A stretch of DNA of 64,000 bases from Maricurvus nonylphenolicus (GCF_042854845.1 NZ_AP031498.1:2356001-2420000), one strand, 5' to 3'. Positions 45,106 through 54,435 are shown, counted from the first letter of the stretch. The notes: generated by a model not told the origin, from the sequence alone. Numbers and translations: made by a program.

Positions 45106-46009
45106 CAATAACGGCATTATGGACTCGCAAGGGTCCAGTACAGATATTCCACAGGCTACGCCAGGTGCGCTATTAAAAGCGGCGCGAGAGGCTGCCAAGT
45201 TAAGCGAAGATGATATTGCCAGGGAGTTGCGTATCCCTTTAGGCAATGTTGAGGCTTTGGAATCTGATCAGTACGAAAACCTGGCCTCAGAAACCTTTGT
45301 GCTAGGTTATATCCGCGCCTATGCCAGAATTCTTAAGCTGGATGCCGAGCATTTCATTAAGGCTTACCACCAATACCGTGGGCAGTTACAGCAAACCACC
45401 GCGACGATCACCAAAACGCTGGAAAAAGAGCCGCAGCAAGAAACTGCCCAAACGCCAGTGTGGCGTAAAACGGCTACCTGGATCGGGGGATTTCTATTTG
45501 CCTGGCTGTTGCTGTTCAATTTGTTTGATCAAGATGCAGAGACTCAAACGACCTTGTCTGCTCCAGCAGAGGTGGTGGCTGAGGAAGCCGTTGGTAATAA
45601 AGATAGCTTCCCAGAATTGGGCGCAGAAGAGAATCTGGTTGAAGAATCCCAGGTTACTGTTGCAGAGCCCGAGGCTGAAGTAGAGCCTGAGGCTGTTATT
45701 GATCAAGCGCCTGCTGTTGCGCCCGCAGAACCAGAATTTCCCGTGGTTAGTGAAGGTCCAAACTCGGCATTGGATACGTTGGTTATGTCATTTAGTGGTG
45801 AGTGCTGGTTGGAAGTCACGGATGCCCGCGGTGATGTATTGTCAGCGGATTTGCAACAGGACGGAGATCAAGTTGTCTTGCAGGGCGAGGCACCTTTTGA
45901 AGTGATGTTGGGCAATGTCAGGGCGGTAACGGCCGTGCTGAATGATGAGCCCGTAGAATTAAAACCTCGCGGCTTTCGCAAAACCCTACGCACCAAAATT
46001 GGTGAGTAG
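45098..46009 (+). CDS. rodZ: Cytoskeletal/cell-shape protein RodZ
   Basis: Bitopic membrane protein linking MreB to the wall-synthesis machinery. 303 residues: N-terminal helix-turn-helix domain about 20-100 (PGALLKAAREAAKLSEDDIA), one membrane segment about 130-147 (WIGGFLFAWLLLFNLF), an acidic Pro/Glu/Val-rich periplasmic linker about 150-220 and a C-terminal DUF4115-type domain (MSFSGECWLEVTDARGDVL). Translationally coupled to pilF. Confidence 0.93.
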   Translation: MSNNNGIMDSQGSSTDIPQATPGALLKAAREAAKLSEDDIARELRIPLGNVEALESDQYENLASETFVLGYIRAYARILKLDAEHFIKAYHQYRGQLQQTTATITKTLEKEPQQETAQTPVWRKTATWIGGFLFAWLLLFNLFDQDAETQTTLSAPAEVVAEEAVGNKDSFPELGAEENLVEESQVTVAEPEAEVEPEAVIDQAPAVAPAEPEFPVVSEGPNSALDTLVMSFSGECWLEVTDARGDVLSADLQQDGDQVVLQGEAPFEVMLGNVRAVTAVLNDEPVELKPRGFRKTLRTKIGE

Positions 46010-46044
46010 GGCATAAGCTGTTGGGTTAACGATAGGTAAAGAAT

Positions 46045-47157
46045 ATGCAGTTTGAATCGCCTATTAAGCGCCGCAAGACGCGTCAGTTAATGGTTGGTGA
46101 TGTGCCGGTTGGTGGTGATGCACCTATCTCAGTTCAGAGTATGACCAATACCGAGACCACTGATGTTGCTGCAACCGTAGATCAAATTCAGCGTATCCAA
46201 AATGCTGGCGCTGATATTGTGAGGGTTTCGGTACCCTCTATGGACGCTGCTGAAGCCTTCGGTGAAATCCGCAAGCAGGTGAATATTCCGCTGGTCGCTG
46301 ATATTCATTTTGATTATCGAATTGCCCTGCGTGTTGCCGATTTGGGTGTTGACTGTCTGCGTATTAATCCTGGTAATATCGGCCGTGAAAAACGTATTCG
46401 CGCCGTAGTCGATAAGGCTCGCGATCTGAATATTCCTATTCGAATTGGTGTAAACGCCGGTTCCTTGGAAAAAGACCTGCAGAAAAAATACGGTGAACCG
46501 ACACCGGATGCCTTGGTTGAATCAGCCCTGCGTCACGTGGATATACTCGATCAACTCGATTTTCAGGACTTTAAGATTAGTGTAAAGGCCTCTGATGTGT
46601 TTATGGCGGTTGCGGCGTACCGCAAGCTGTCTGAGCAAATTGAGCAACCCTTACATTTGGGTATTACCGAAGCAGGCGGCTTCCGTGCCGGTACCGTGAA
46701 ATCGGCTGTAGGGCTGGGCGCCTTGCTGATGGACGGCATTGGTGACACCTTGCGTATTTCTCTGGCTGCCGACCCGGTCGAAGAAGTCAAAGTGGGTTGG
46801 GATTTGCTCAAGAGTCTGAAGTTGCGTTCCAAGGGCATTAACTTTATTGCCTGCCCGAGCTGTTCGCGTCAGAACTTCGACGTTATCAAGACCATGAATG
46901 AACTGGAAATGCGTGTCGAAGATATCACTACACCAATGGACGTAGCCGTAATTGGTTGTGTTGTGAATGGCCCTGGTGAATCGAAAGAAGCCGATGTTGG
47001 CCTGGCTGGAGGCACTCCTAACAATCTCGTCTATGTTGACGGTGAAGCTCACAGCAAACTGAAAAAAGAAACCCTGGTGGATGATTTGGAAAAAATCATT
47101 CGCGATAAAGCGGCGGCTAAAGCAGCTGCTGAAGAAGATTTAATTGCTAAAGCCTGA
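46045..47157 (+). CDS. ispG: 4-hydroxy-3-methylbut-2-enyl diphosphate synthase
   Basis: [4Fe-4S] enzyme of the MEP isoprenoid pathway, reducing MEcPP to HMBPP. 370 residues: TIM barrel from SVQSMTNTETTD to about 260 and cluster domain with Cys ligands in ACPSCSRQNFD and VIGCVVNGPGE. Conserved final Glu is in NGPGES. C-terminal 15 residues are Ala-rich. Short bacterial form without the plant insert. Confidence 0.98.
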   Translation: MQFESPIKRRKTRQLMVGDVPVGGDAPISVQSMTNTETTDVAATVDQIQRIQNAGADIVRVSVPSMDAAEAFGEIRKQVNIPLVADIHFDYRIALRVADLGVDCLRINPGNIGREKRIRAVVDKARDLNIPIRIGVNAGSLEKDLQKKYGEPTPDALVESALRHVDILDQLDFQDFKISVKASDVFMAVAAYRKLSEQIEQPLHLGITEAGGFRAGTVKSAVGLGALLMDGIGDTLRISLAADPVEEVKVGWDLLKSLKLRSKGINFIACPSCSRQNFDVIKTMNELEMRVEDITTPMDVAVIGCVVNGPGESKEADVGLAGGTPNNLVYVDGEAHSKLKKETLVDDLEKIIRDKAAAKAAAEEDLIAKA

Positions 47158-47199
47158 TCAGTCACCCGTCAAGAGTGACTGAACACTAAGGAACCCACA

Positions 47200-48465
47200 T
47201 TGAAAAAGCTACAAGCCATCCGCGGCATGAACGATCTGCTGCCGAGCGATTCTCCTGTATGGCAGTATCTGGAATCCACCGTTGCTGATGTGTTACAGCG
47301 TTACGGTTACTCCGAGATTCGTTTCCCGATTTTAGAAGCCACCGAGCTGTTTAAGCGCTCTATCGGCGAAGTAACCGATATCGTTGAAAAAGAAATGTAT
47401 ACCTTCGACGATCGCAATGGCGATAGCGTCACCATGCGCCCGGAAGGTACCGCCAGTTGTGTGCGTGCCTGTGAGCAGCATGGTTTGTTGTACAACCAGA
47501 CTCAGCGTCTGTGGTATACCGGCCCTATGTTCCGCTATGAGCGTCCACAAAAGGGCCGTTTACGGCAGTTCCACCAGATTGGTGTTGAAACCTTCGGTAT
47601 GGCAGGTCCCGATATTGATGCGGAGATGTTGCTGATTACTGCACGCTTGTGGCGTGAATTAGGTATTGCTGATGCCGTAACCCTGCAACTAAACACCCTG
47701 GGTAGTAATGAAGAGCGTGCCCGTTATCGCGATGCGCTGGTAGCTTATCTGAGTGAGCGCAAAGACCAACTTGATGAGGACAGCCAGCGACGCCTGGATT
47801 CAAATCCTCTGCGTATTCTCGACAGTAAAGATGCCAATACTCAGGCGCTGCTTGATGGTGCTCCTACTCTGCAAGATTACCTCGGTGAGGAATCCAACGC
47901 ACACTTTGATGGCTTAAAAGCCATTCTTGATGCGGCGGGTATTGCCTATGAGGTTAATCCACGATTGGTTCGCGGTTTGGATTACTACTGTAACACCGTG
48001 TTCGAGTGGGTTACCGACAAGTTGGGTGCTCAGGGAACGGTGTGTGCCGGTGGCCGTTACGATGGCTTGGTAGGGCAGTTGGGTGGTAAGCCAACACCTG
48101 CTGTTGGCTTTGCCATGGGTATTGAGCGTCTTGTGCTGATGCTGCAAGAGCTGCAAGTTGTACCTGAGGCGCTGGGGCAAAACGTCGATGCCTACCTGGT
48201 CTCCGTAGGCGATGTTAAGGCGGCAGCCTTTAAGCTGGCAGAAACTGTTCGCAACGAACTGCCATACCTGCGCGTGCAGAGTCATTGCGGTGGTGGCAAC
48301 TTCAAAAAACAAATGAAGAAAGCCAACGATAGTGGGGCGGATATTGCCTTGATTGTCGGTGAGGATGAGGCAAAAAACGGCCAGGTAACCCTGAAATTCC
48401 TGCGCGAAGACAAGCCTCAACAAACATTAACTATTGAACAAGCGCTGATTGCACTGCAAGATTAG
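47200..48465 (+). CDS. hisS: Histidyl-tRNA synthetase
   Basis: Class II aminoacyl-tRNA synthetase. 421 residues, full length. Motif 2 region MFRYERPQKGRLRQFHQIG, histidine A motif LVRGLDYYCNTVFEW, motif 3 GFAMGIERLVLM, C-terminal anticodon-binding domain from about 325. The start codon is TTG at 47200, seven bases after AAGGA; it gives the family opening KKLQAIRGMNDLLP. Confidence 0.98.
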   Translation: MKKLQAIRGMNDLLPSDSPVWQYLESTVADVLQRYGYSEIRFPILEATELFKRSIGEVTDIVEKEMYTFDDRNGDSVTMRPEGTASCVRACEQHGLLYNQTQRLWYTGPMFRYERPQKGRLRQFHQIGVETFGMAGPDIDAEMLLITARLWRELGIADAVTLQLNTLGSNEERARYRDALVAYLSERKDQLDEDSQRRLDSNPLRILDSKDANTQALLDGAPTLQDYLGEESNAHFDGLKAILDAAGIAYEVNPRLVRGLDYYCNTVFEWVTDKLGAQGTVCAGGRYDGLVGQLGGKPTPAVGFAMGIERLVLMLQELQVVPEALGQNVDAYLVSVGDVKAAAFKLAETVRNELPYLRVQSHCGGGNFKKQMKKANDSGADIALIVGEDEAKNGQVTLKFLREDKPQQTLTIEQALIALQD

Positions 48466-48528
48466 CACCCCAGTCTCCGGTCGTAGTATGCGGCCGGTTT
48501 CTAGCCATTGAAACATTAGGAGTGTTGC

Positions 48529-49221
48529 GTGACCGCACATCTGACGGAAGAAGAACAATTAGAAGCCCTTAAACGTTGGTGGAATGAGAATGGTAAATCC
48601 ACGATTGCCGCTATAGTCCTGGCTGTAGGTGGTTATTTTGGCTGGCAGGGTTGGCAGAACCAGCAACAGGAGCAGGCTGAGGCCGCTTCTGCGATGTATC
48701 AGGATCTGTTGGAAGCCGCTGTGGTAGAGCCGGGTCAGAGCCTGTCTGAAAGTGATAAAACCACGGCGACTCATCTTGCAGGAAGCTTGAAAAATGATCA
48801 TGCCAGTAGCTTGTATGCTTCCCAGGCCGCTTTACTGATGGCCAAGCTGGCCGTTGAAGAAGCTCGTCTGGAAGATGCGGCGGCGGAATTGGAATGGGTA
48901 TTGGCACAAAAGCCTGGCGCGGAAGTGGAACTGATGACCAATTTGCGCCTGGCTCGTGTAGCTATCGCGCAGCAGGATTACACTAAGGCTCAGAGCTTGC
49001 TAACCAAACCCCAGGCTGAATTGGGCAGCTTTGCGGCGGCCTATGCCGAGGTGCGTGGTGATGCTTATCTGGCGCAAGGTGAGGCTGATTTGGCGCGTAG
49101 CGAATATCAGCAATCTTTGTCTGCTTTAGCGGCAGGTTCCAGCCGTCGACAAATTCTTGAAATGAAAATTAACGATATTCAGGCGGCGCCTGAAGTGGTT
49201 GCGGTACAGGGAGAAGAATAA
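48529..49221 (+). CDS. yfgM: YfgM-like TPR ancillary protein
   Basis: 230 residues from GTG 48529 (AGGAG upstream). N-terminal cytosolic segment TEEEQLEALKRWWNENGKS, one membrane helix about 24-42, then a periplasmic TPR_21 domain of helical repeats. In E. coli YfgM contacts SecYEG and periplasmic chaperones. Overlaps no gene; two bases precede bamB. Symbol based on position and domain order. Confidence 0.9.
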   Translation: MTAHLTEEEQLEALKRWWNENGKSTIAAIVLAVGGYFGWQGWQNQQQEQAEAASAMYQDLLEAAVVEPGQSLSESDKTTATHLAGSLKNDHASSLYASQAALLMAKLAVEEARLEDAAAELEWVLAQKPGAEVELMTNLRLARVAIAQQDYTKAQSLLTKPQAELGSFAAAYAEVRGDAYLAQGEADLARSEYQQSLSALAAGSSRRQILEMKINDIQAAPEVVAVQGEE

Positions 49222-49223
49222 CA

Positions 49224-50372
49224 ATGAAACGACTCGCAACATTTGCCTCAACAATGGCCTGTGTGGCCTTATTAACTGCATGTTCCTCAAACGATTCCAT
49301 TGATCTAGAGCCGGCAGAGCTGGTTGATATTGAGTCCAACCTGGATCTGGATAAACTCTGGGGCGAAGGCATTGGCGATGGTATGGGTGAACAGTACAAC
49401 CTGTTACAGCCTGCCATTAAAGGTGACGTACTTTATGCGGCAGACCATGAAGGTAATGTCGTGGCGCTGGATCGCAACAGTGGTCGCGAGCAGTGGGAAG
49501 TTGAGCTGGAGCAGCGTATTTCCGGTGGTGTAGGTCTGGGTAAGGGCCGTGTATTTGTCGGTACGCTTTCTGGTTTGGTTGTGGCGTTGGATGCAGGTAG
49601 TGGTGCCGAACTGTGGCGTCAGCAGGTGTCCAGTGAAGTTTTAGCTCCACCTGCAGGAAATGGCGACATTGTTGCTGTGCAAACCCTGGACGGCAAAGTG
49701 ATCGCACTCAATGCTGAAGATGGTGAGCAGCGCTGGCGCTATGACACTGTACAGCCAGCACTGACATTGCGAGGTACCGCTGCACCTCTGGTCACTGAAA
49801 ATACCGTTTATGCCGGTTTCTCTTCCGGTAAAATCCTGGCGATCAGTGCCGATGACGGTATCCTGCGTTGGTCTCAGCGTCTGGCTGTAGCGCAAGGTCG
49901 TACAGAGCTGGATCGTGTTATCGATATCGAAGGTGCGCCGCTGCTGGTGAACGATATCCTGTACGGCGCAAGCTATCAGGGCCGTATTATGGCGTTGAAC
50001 CGTGGCAACGGTCGTCCTATCTGGGCCCATGAAGATTCAACCTATCAAAACCTGTCTGCAGGCCTGGGTTATATCTTCCTGGTAGACAGTGATGACAAGG
50101 TGAAGGCCTACAATGCCACCAGCGGCCAGCTGATGTGGGAAAACGACCAGCTGGTACGTCGCCGTCTGGGCGCCAGCACGACCTTTGGCAATTACCTGGC
50201 AGTAGCCGATTTCGAAGGTTACGTGCATATTATGAACCAGTCCGACGGTGAGTTTGTTGCGCGTCGCAAGGTCGATGGAGCCGGTGTTCGCGCACCTATG
50301 ACCAGTGCTGGTGATGTCCTGTATGTCCAGGGTAATAGCGGTGAGCTGGAAGCCCTAACCGTCGTAGAATAA
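49224..50372 (+). CDS. bamB: Outer-membrane assembly lipoprotein BamB
   Basis: Lipoprotein of the BAM complex that inserts beta-barrels in the outer membrane. 382 residues: lipobox LLTAC (Cys about 20), then an eight-bladed propeller with PQQ-type repeats (GNVVALDRNSGREQW, GLVVALDAGSGAELW, GKVIALNAEDGEQRW). Full length. Ends in a strong terminator before der. Confidence 0.95.
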   Translation: MKRLATFASTMACVALLTACSSNDSIDLEPAELVDIESNLDLDKLWGEGIGDGMGEQYNLLQPAIKGDVLYAADHEGNVVALDRNSGREQWEVELEQRISGGVGLGKGRVFVGTLSGLVVALDAGSGAELWRQQVSSEVLAPPAGNGDIVAVQTLDGKVIALNAEDGEQRWRYDTVQPALTLRGTAAPLVTENTVYAGFSSGKILAISADDGILRWSQRLAVAQGRTELDRVIDIEGAPLLVNDILYGASYQGRIMALNRGNGRPIWAHEDSTYQNLSAGLGYIFLVDSDDKVKAYNATSGQLMWENDQLVRRRLGASTTFGNYLAVADFEGYVHIMNQSDGEFVARRKVDGAGVRAPMTSAGDVLYVQGNSGELEALTVVE

Positions 50373-50390
50373 CCCTCAGCTAGATTACAC

Positions 50391-50434
50391 AAAGAGGCCG
50401 GAACCACTTTTTAGCGGTTCCGGCCTCTTTGCTT
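50391..50434. terminator. Intrinsic terminator between bamB and der
   Basis: AAAGAGGCCGGAACC and GGTTCCGGCCTCTTT form a perfect 15-bp stem with a 10-base loop, followed by GCTTT. The U-tract is modest, but stem strength is high. der is 50 bases downstream of it. Confidence 0.85.
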
Positions 50435-50479
50435 TACAATACCCTCATCTTAGATTGTTTTTCCTGAAGTAAGGCACCC

Positions 50480-51895
50480 ATGATTCCTGTTATTGCCCTG
50501 GTCGGCCGCCCCAATGTTGGCAAATCCACGCTGTTTAACCGCCTAACCAAAAGCCGTGATGCGCTGGTTGCTGATTACGCGGGGCTTACTCGTGATCGAA
50601 AGTACGGTGAGGCTGAACTGGCGGGCCGCAAATACCTGTTGGTGGATACCGGTGGTATCAGTGGCGATGAAGAGGGCATTGATTCTGCCATGGCAGGTCA
50701 GTCGCTGTTGGCCATCGAAGAAGCTGATGTGGTGCTGTTTTTGGTGGATTGTCGTGCAGGTCTGACGGCCGCCGATGAAATGATTGCCAAACACCTGCGG
50801 GTGAATAACAAAAGAACCTACCTGGTCGCCAATAAGGTCGACGGGGTAAACCACGATGTGGCGATCTCGCCGTTCTACGAACTGGGCATTGGTGAGGTTT
50901 ATCCAACCACCGCGACCCATGGTCGCGGTGTTAAGTCGTTGATGACCGAAGTGCTGGATACCTTTCCCGAGCAGGAAGAAAACGCCGAGGATGACGAAGC
51001 CAAAGGCATTAAAATGGCCATTGTCGGCCGTCCTAATGTCGGTAAATCCACCCTGGTTAATCGTCTGTTGGGTGAAGACCGCGTTGTAGTCTATGACCAA
51101 CCGGGTACAACCCGTGACAGTGTTTATATCAACTACGAGCGTAACGAGAAGCCCTATACCATTATCGATACTGCCGGTATTCGTCGCCGCAAAAACGTCA
51201 AGTTAAGCGTTGAAAAGTTCTCCATCGTTAAAACCTTACAGGCCATCCAGGATGCCAATGTTGTGGTGCTGGTGATGGATGCCAGTGAGGGCATTGTTGA
51301 GCAAGATCTGCACCTGATGGGCCAGGTGATTGAATCTGGGCGCGCCTTGGTAGTCGCGTTAAACAAATGGGATGGTCTGGAAGACGAGCACAAGCAGTAT
51401 ATTAAAACAGAGCTGGATCGCCGTTTACGCTTTGTGGATTTTGCCGATTGCCACTTTATCTCTGCCTTGCACGGTACCGGGGTGGGGCACTTGTATGAGT
51501 CTATTGAGAAAGCCTACAACTCGGCGACAGAAAAACTCTCGACCAACCATCTGACCCGTATTCTGGAATATGCCGTTAGCTTGCATCAGCCGCCAACCAT
51601 TAACGGTCATCGTATTAAGCTGCGTTATGCTCATGCCGGTGGTAAAAATCCACCCATTATTGTGATTCATGGCAACCAAACCGATAAGGTACCACCACAC
51701 TATGTGCGTTACCTGGAAAAGACTTTCCGTAAAGCGCTTGAACTACACGGCACACCAGTCCGTATAGAATTTAAGTCGACGGATAACCCGTTTGCTGGTC
51801 GTAAAAACAAGTTGACCAAGCGTCAGGAGGCGAAAAAGCAACGCCTGACCAATCACTTTAAGAAGGCCAAGGCTAAAAACAAAAAGAAAAAATAG
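50480..51895 (+). CDS. der: Ribosome-associated GTPase Der (EngA)
   Basis: Double-GTPase needed for 50S assembly. 471 residues: G domain 1 with GRPNVGKSTLFNR and DTGG; acidic linker about 165-177; G domain 2 with GRPNVGKSTLVNR, DTAGIR, NKWD; KH-like domain from about 360; basic Lys-rich tail (KKAKAKNKKKK), typical of the family. Confidence 0.98.
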   Translation: MIPVIALVGRPNVGKSTLFNRLTKSRDALVADYAGLTRDRKYGEAELAGRKYLLVDTGGISGDEEGIDSAMAGQSLLAIEEADVVLFLVDCRAGLTAADEMIAKHLRVNNKRTYLVANKVDGVNHDVAISPFYELGIGEVYPTTATHGRGVKSLMTEVLDTFPEQEENAEDDEAKGIKMAIVGRPNVGKSTLVNRLLGEDRVVVYDQPGTTRDSVYINYERNEKPYTIIDTAGIRRRKNVKLSVEKFSIVKTLQAIQDANVVVLVMDASEGIVEQDLHLMGQVIESGRALVVALNKWDGLEDEHKQYIKTELDRRLRFVDFADCHFISALHGTGVGHLYESIEKAYNSATEKLSTNHLTRILEYAVSLHQPPTINGHRIKLRYAHAGGKNPPIIVIHGNQTDKVPPHYVRYLEKTFRKALELHGTPVRIEFKSTDNPFAGRKNKLTKRQEAKKQRLTNHFKKAKAKNKKKK

Positions 51896-51934
51896 CGCTG
51901 TGCGGCCAGGATAATTGGCTATAAAAGGATGACA

Positions 51935-52078
51935 ATGAATAAGGATGTAGTTTCACTCTCTTTCTCTCTGCTGGTGGCTTTGCTGGCCCTCTTGGTGCTA
52001 TCTAACTGCATTTGGGCCACCAGCGTTCCATTTTTCTCCCTCGTTCCCTCTGTATTTTTGGAGATTGCTGTATGTTGA
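51935..52078 (+). CDS. Small hydrophobic membrane peptide
   Basis: 47 residues from ATG 51935, six bases after AAGGATG. The sequence has one long hydrophobic segment (LSFSLLVALLALLVLSNC) and a second moderately hydrophobic end, so it is probably a single-span peptide; a lipoprotein reading (VLSNC) is possible but imperfect. Its stop overlaps the start of the next gene by seven bases (ATGTTGA), so the two are translationally coupled. No family recognised. Confidence 0.6.
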   Translation: MNKDVVSLSFSLLVALLALLVLSNCIWATSVPFFSLVPSVFLEIAVC

Positions 52079-52392
52079 TCAGTAATATTGAAGTGGTACC
52101 TGGTAAGCGTATTGTCGAGCATTTAGGTTTGGTGCAGGGCAGTACTGTCCGCGCCAAGCATGCCGGTAAAGATATTATGGCTGGGCTGAAAAATATCTTC
52201 GGTGGAGAACTAAGCGGCTACACCGAGCTGTTGCAGGAATCGCGTCAGGAAGCGTTGGAGCGCATGGGGCAGCAGGCCGAAGCAATAGGTGCGAATGCGG
52301 TGGTGAATGTGCGTTTTGCCACCTCAGCCATCGCTGCTGGTGCCTCGGAAATTTTGGCTTATGGGACTGCTGTTAAGCTCGAGGATCGCTAA
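52072..52392 (+). CDS. YbjQ/UPF0145 family protein, soluble
   Basis: 106 residues from ATG 52072 (GGAG upstream); an ORF from 52012 adds 20 unrelated residues. Family pattern VVPGKRIVEHLGLVQGSTV, EALERMGQQAEAIGANAVV and EILAYGTAV. Members form symmetrical oligomers; function is not established, and metal binding has been proposed. Its stop and the next start overlap (TAATG). Confidence 0.92.
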   Translation: MLISNIEVVPGKRIVEHLGLVQGSTVRAKHAGKDIMAGLKNIFGGELSGYTELLQESRQEALERMGQQAEAIGANAVVNVRFATSAIAAGASEILAYGTAVKLEDR

Positions 52393-52850
52393 TGGAAGCC
52401 CTGATACAGCTAGGCATATTTCTGCTCTTGCTGACGTTGGGTTATGTGTTTGGGCGTCGAGCAGAGCATAGGCATTATCGCAGTCTGATTGATCGTGAAG
52501 ATCAGTTTCGCGATATTGTGGTGACCACCGAACGCTTACCGGATCATGAGCATATGGGCCACGATTTCGACTTGGTAAGCGGCAGTGTGGTGGTGTCGGT
52601 TGATTATTTTAAAATGGTTGCTGCCGGTTTACGCAGCCTGATCGGTGGCCGTTTACGTGCCTATGAGTCTTTACTGGATCGTGCCCGTCGCGAAGCCGTG
52701 TTGCGCATGCAGCAGCAAGCCAGGGACTGTAATGCAAAGCTGATTATCAATACCAAATTTGAAACCAGTCAGATTTCGGGGCAGGCGGGGCAGGGAATTG
52801 GTTCGATTGAAGTGCTTGCCTATGGCACAGCATTGATCGCTAAAGGTTAA
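52392..52850 (+). CDS. YbjQ-like protein with N-terminal membrane helix
   Basis: 152 residues: membrane helix about 5-21 (LIQLGIFLLLLTLGYVFG), basic segment, then a second YbjQ domain (DLVSGSVVVSVDYFKMVAA, AVLRMQQQARDCNAKLIIN). It looks like a diverged paralogue of the preceding protein that anchors the pair to the inner membrane. Strong coupling with both neighbours. Confidence 0.85.
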   Translation: MEALIQLGIFLLLLTLGYVFGRRAEHRHYRSLIDREDQFRDIVVTTERLPDHEHMGHDFDLVSGSVVVSVDYFKMVAAGLRSLIGGRLRAYESLLDRARREAVLRMQQQARDCNAKLIINTKFETSQISGQAGQGIGSIEVLAYGTALIAKG

Positions 52851-52854
52851 TCCC

Positions 52855-53736
52855 ATGCGCGTCCGTCGCAATCCCAAACTCCCAGAAGGTATTAATGCCT
52901 CCCAGGAAAATCCCTTAGTAGAGTTTCTGCTGATGCTGGCGGGGTTGTTGCTGGCACTGGTGATCCTGGTTGGGGTGTTAAGTGTCATGGCACAATGGCT
53001 AGCACCAAAGATGCCTTTCTCGTGGGAGCAACGTTTGGCGGCGCCCGTGGCGGAGGTTACGGAAGAGGTCTCGGAGGAGGAGGCTGCTCAATCGACGCAG
53101 CAGAATGATCAGTTCGATAACGCAGAGCTTGCGTTGCTGGAATTGGGTAAGGCGTTGGCGGCAACCCAAGGCCCGGTAGGGGATATTGTCTACCAGTTTC
53201 ACTTGATCGATGAAGAGACCCCCAATGCCTTTGCGACACTGGGCGGACATATCTTTGTGACTACTGGGCTTGTGCAAGCCATTGAATCCGAAAATGGTCT
53301 TGCCATGGTGGTTGCCCATGAAATGGCCCATATCAATTTGCGTCATCCTATTCAGGCACTAAGCCGAGGCGTATTACTGCAGTTAGTATTGGGTTTACTG
53401 GGGGCCGATACCGGAGCTGTGCAAGCCTTGATGACCCAAACGGGTATGTTGACCTTGTTGTCGTTTAATCGTGATATGGAGCGTGAAGCCGATACGGCTG
53501 CACTCATATTGTTAGCCCAGCATTATGGACATGTGTCTGGTGCCGAAGAGTTCTTTAATCGAATGTCAGAGGGACGTGATGATGATCGCTGGCAGGTGTT
53601 TTTTCAAACTCATCCCGGTGTCCACGAGCGCTTGGAGAGTATTCAGGCTGAGCTTAAAGGTTCGGCCAAGACGGGTGTTGTTACCGCGTTAGACGCCCGT
53701 TTAATCAACTTAAAAGAGTCGGTTTCAGATGATTAG
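52855..53736 (+). CDS. M48-family zinc metallopeptidase, membrane-anchored
   Basis: 293 residues. One membrane helix about 22-46, acidic linker about 65-80, then a peptidase domain with HEMAH (HExxH) in AMVVAHEMAHINLRHP and the third zinc ligand Glu in DMEREADTAALILLAQHYG. Related to BepA/LoiP and HtpX-type enzymes that do envelope quality control. Four bases after the YbjQ pair, so one operon. Whether the domain faces the periplasm follows from helix orientation, which I cannot fix. Confidence 0.92.
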   Translation: MRVRRNPKLPEGINASQENPLVEFLLMLAGLLLALVILVGVLSVMAQWLAPKMPFSWEQRLAAPVAEVTEEVSEEEAAQSTQQNDQFDNAELALLELGKALAATQGPVGDIVYQFHLIDEETPNAFATLGGHIFVTTGLVQAIESENGLAMVVAHEMAHINLRHPIQALSRGVLLQLVLGLLGADTGAVQALMTQTGMLTLLSFNRDMEREADTAALILLAQHYGHVSGAEEFFNRMSEGRDDDRWQVFFQTHPGVHERLESIQAELKGSAKTGVVTALDARLINLKESVSDD

Positions 53737-53759
53737 GTCGCATACGGATGTATGCGACC
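53736..53759. terminator. Perfect 10-bp hairpin between convergent genes
   Basis: GGTCGCATAC and GTATGCGACC around GGAT; starts in the M48 stop codon. No T-run on either side, so it is a weak or Rho-assisted terminator at best, but it lies exactly between convergent stops. Confidence 0.5.
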
Positions 53760-53770
53760 AGGACTATCTG

Positions 53771-54217
53771 TCAGAGCTTTTCGCACTCCCAGCCCCAGTT
53801 GCTGAGTTTGGCAATAAAACCCTGGGCCTTGTCTTCGCAGTAGCCCTGTGTGTTTTGTGCCTGCCAGAGGGTTTCTTTGGTGTCTGGCATCTCGGTATCT
53901 TTGTAGTAGTTCACTTCGCACGGCACCTGTTCGGGGGCGTTTAGATAATCAATTTCCAGACGGCGGACAAGTGCTTGATTTGAGCAGCTGTAGCGAATGC
54001 TGTTGAGATCTTCAGGCGTGGCAAGCGGCGGCTCGCTATCGGCGGCCATGGCTTCTGTATTTTCCTCAACAGTTTCTTCGGCTGCAGATTCAGGTGTTGC
54101 TTCGCTAGCGGCCTCTGCCACAGCGGTTTGTTCGGCCGAGGATTCTGCTTCTTCGGCTTGTGCGTATATAGCGATTAGGCTTGAGATCAGAGTGGCGATC
54201 AGTATCGGACTTTTCAT
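53771..54217 (-). CDS. Hypothetical secreted protein with acidic low-complexity region
   Basis: 148 residues: signal peptide ending AYAQA at about 20, a Glu/Ala-rich low-complexity segment about 22-62, then a globular C-terminal domain about 70-148 with four Cys (YSCSNQ, VPCEVNYYKD, GYCEDKA, WECEKL) that probably form two disulfides. Not recognised. Same kind of small periplasmic Cys domain is common in marine gammaproteobacteria, in my recollection. Confidence 0.75.
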   Translation of the reverse strand: MKSPILIATLISSLIAIYAQAEEAESSAEQTAVAEAASEATPESAAEETVEENTEAMAADSEPPLATPEDLNSIRYSCSNQALVRRLEIDYLNAPEQVPCEVNYYKDTEMPDTKETLWQAQNTQGYCEDKAQGFIAKLSNWGWECEKL

Positions 54218-54369
54218 TTAATGCTCCTTGCGAATGGGCGGCTGTCGTCGGTTAGGGCGCTAATAGTCTAGTTCAGATATGCCTTTTTTCGAGGATGGGT
54301 CTGTTTTTAGGCTGCAAAGTGTGAACTCTTATGCATTTTTCAATGGTTTGAAGTTGGTTTTTATTTAAT

Positions 54370-54400
54370 ATTAGATGTTGCTAAATTAGCAATATCTAAT
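54370..54400. promoter_or_regulatory. 31-bp palindromic operator before the ArsR-type regulator
   Basis: ATTAGATGTTGCTAA and TTAGCAATATCTAAT around one A, 15-bp arms with one mismatch. Very A/T-rich, 36 bases before the regulator start. It has the size and symmetry of BigR/SqrR-type operators and is the likely autoregulatory site. A smaller ATTGTT-TT-AACAAT lies at 54403-54416. Confidence 0.7.
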
Positions 54401-54435
54401 GTATTGTTTTAACAATGGTATCGATATGGTGATTT

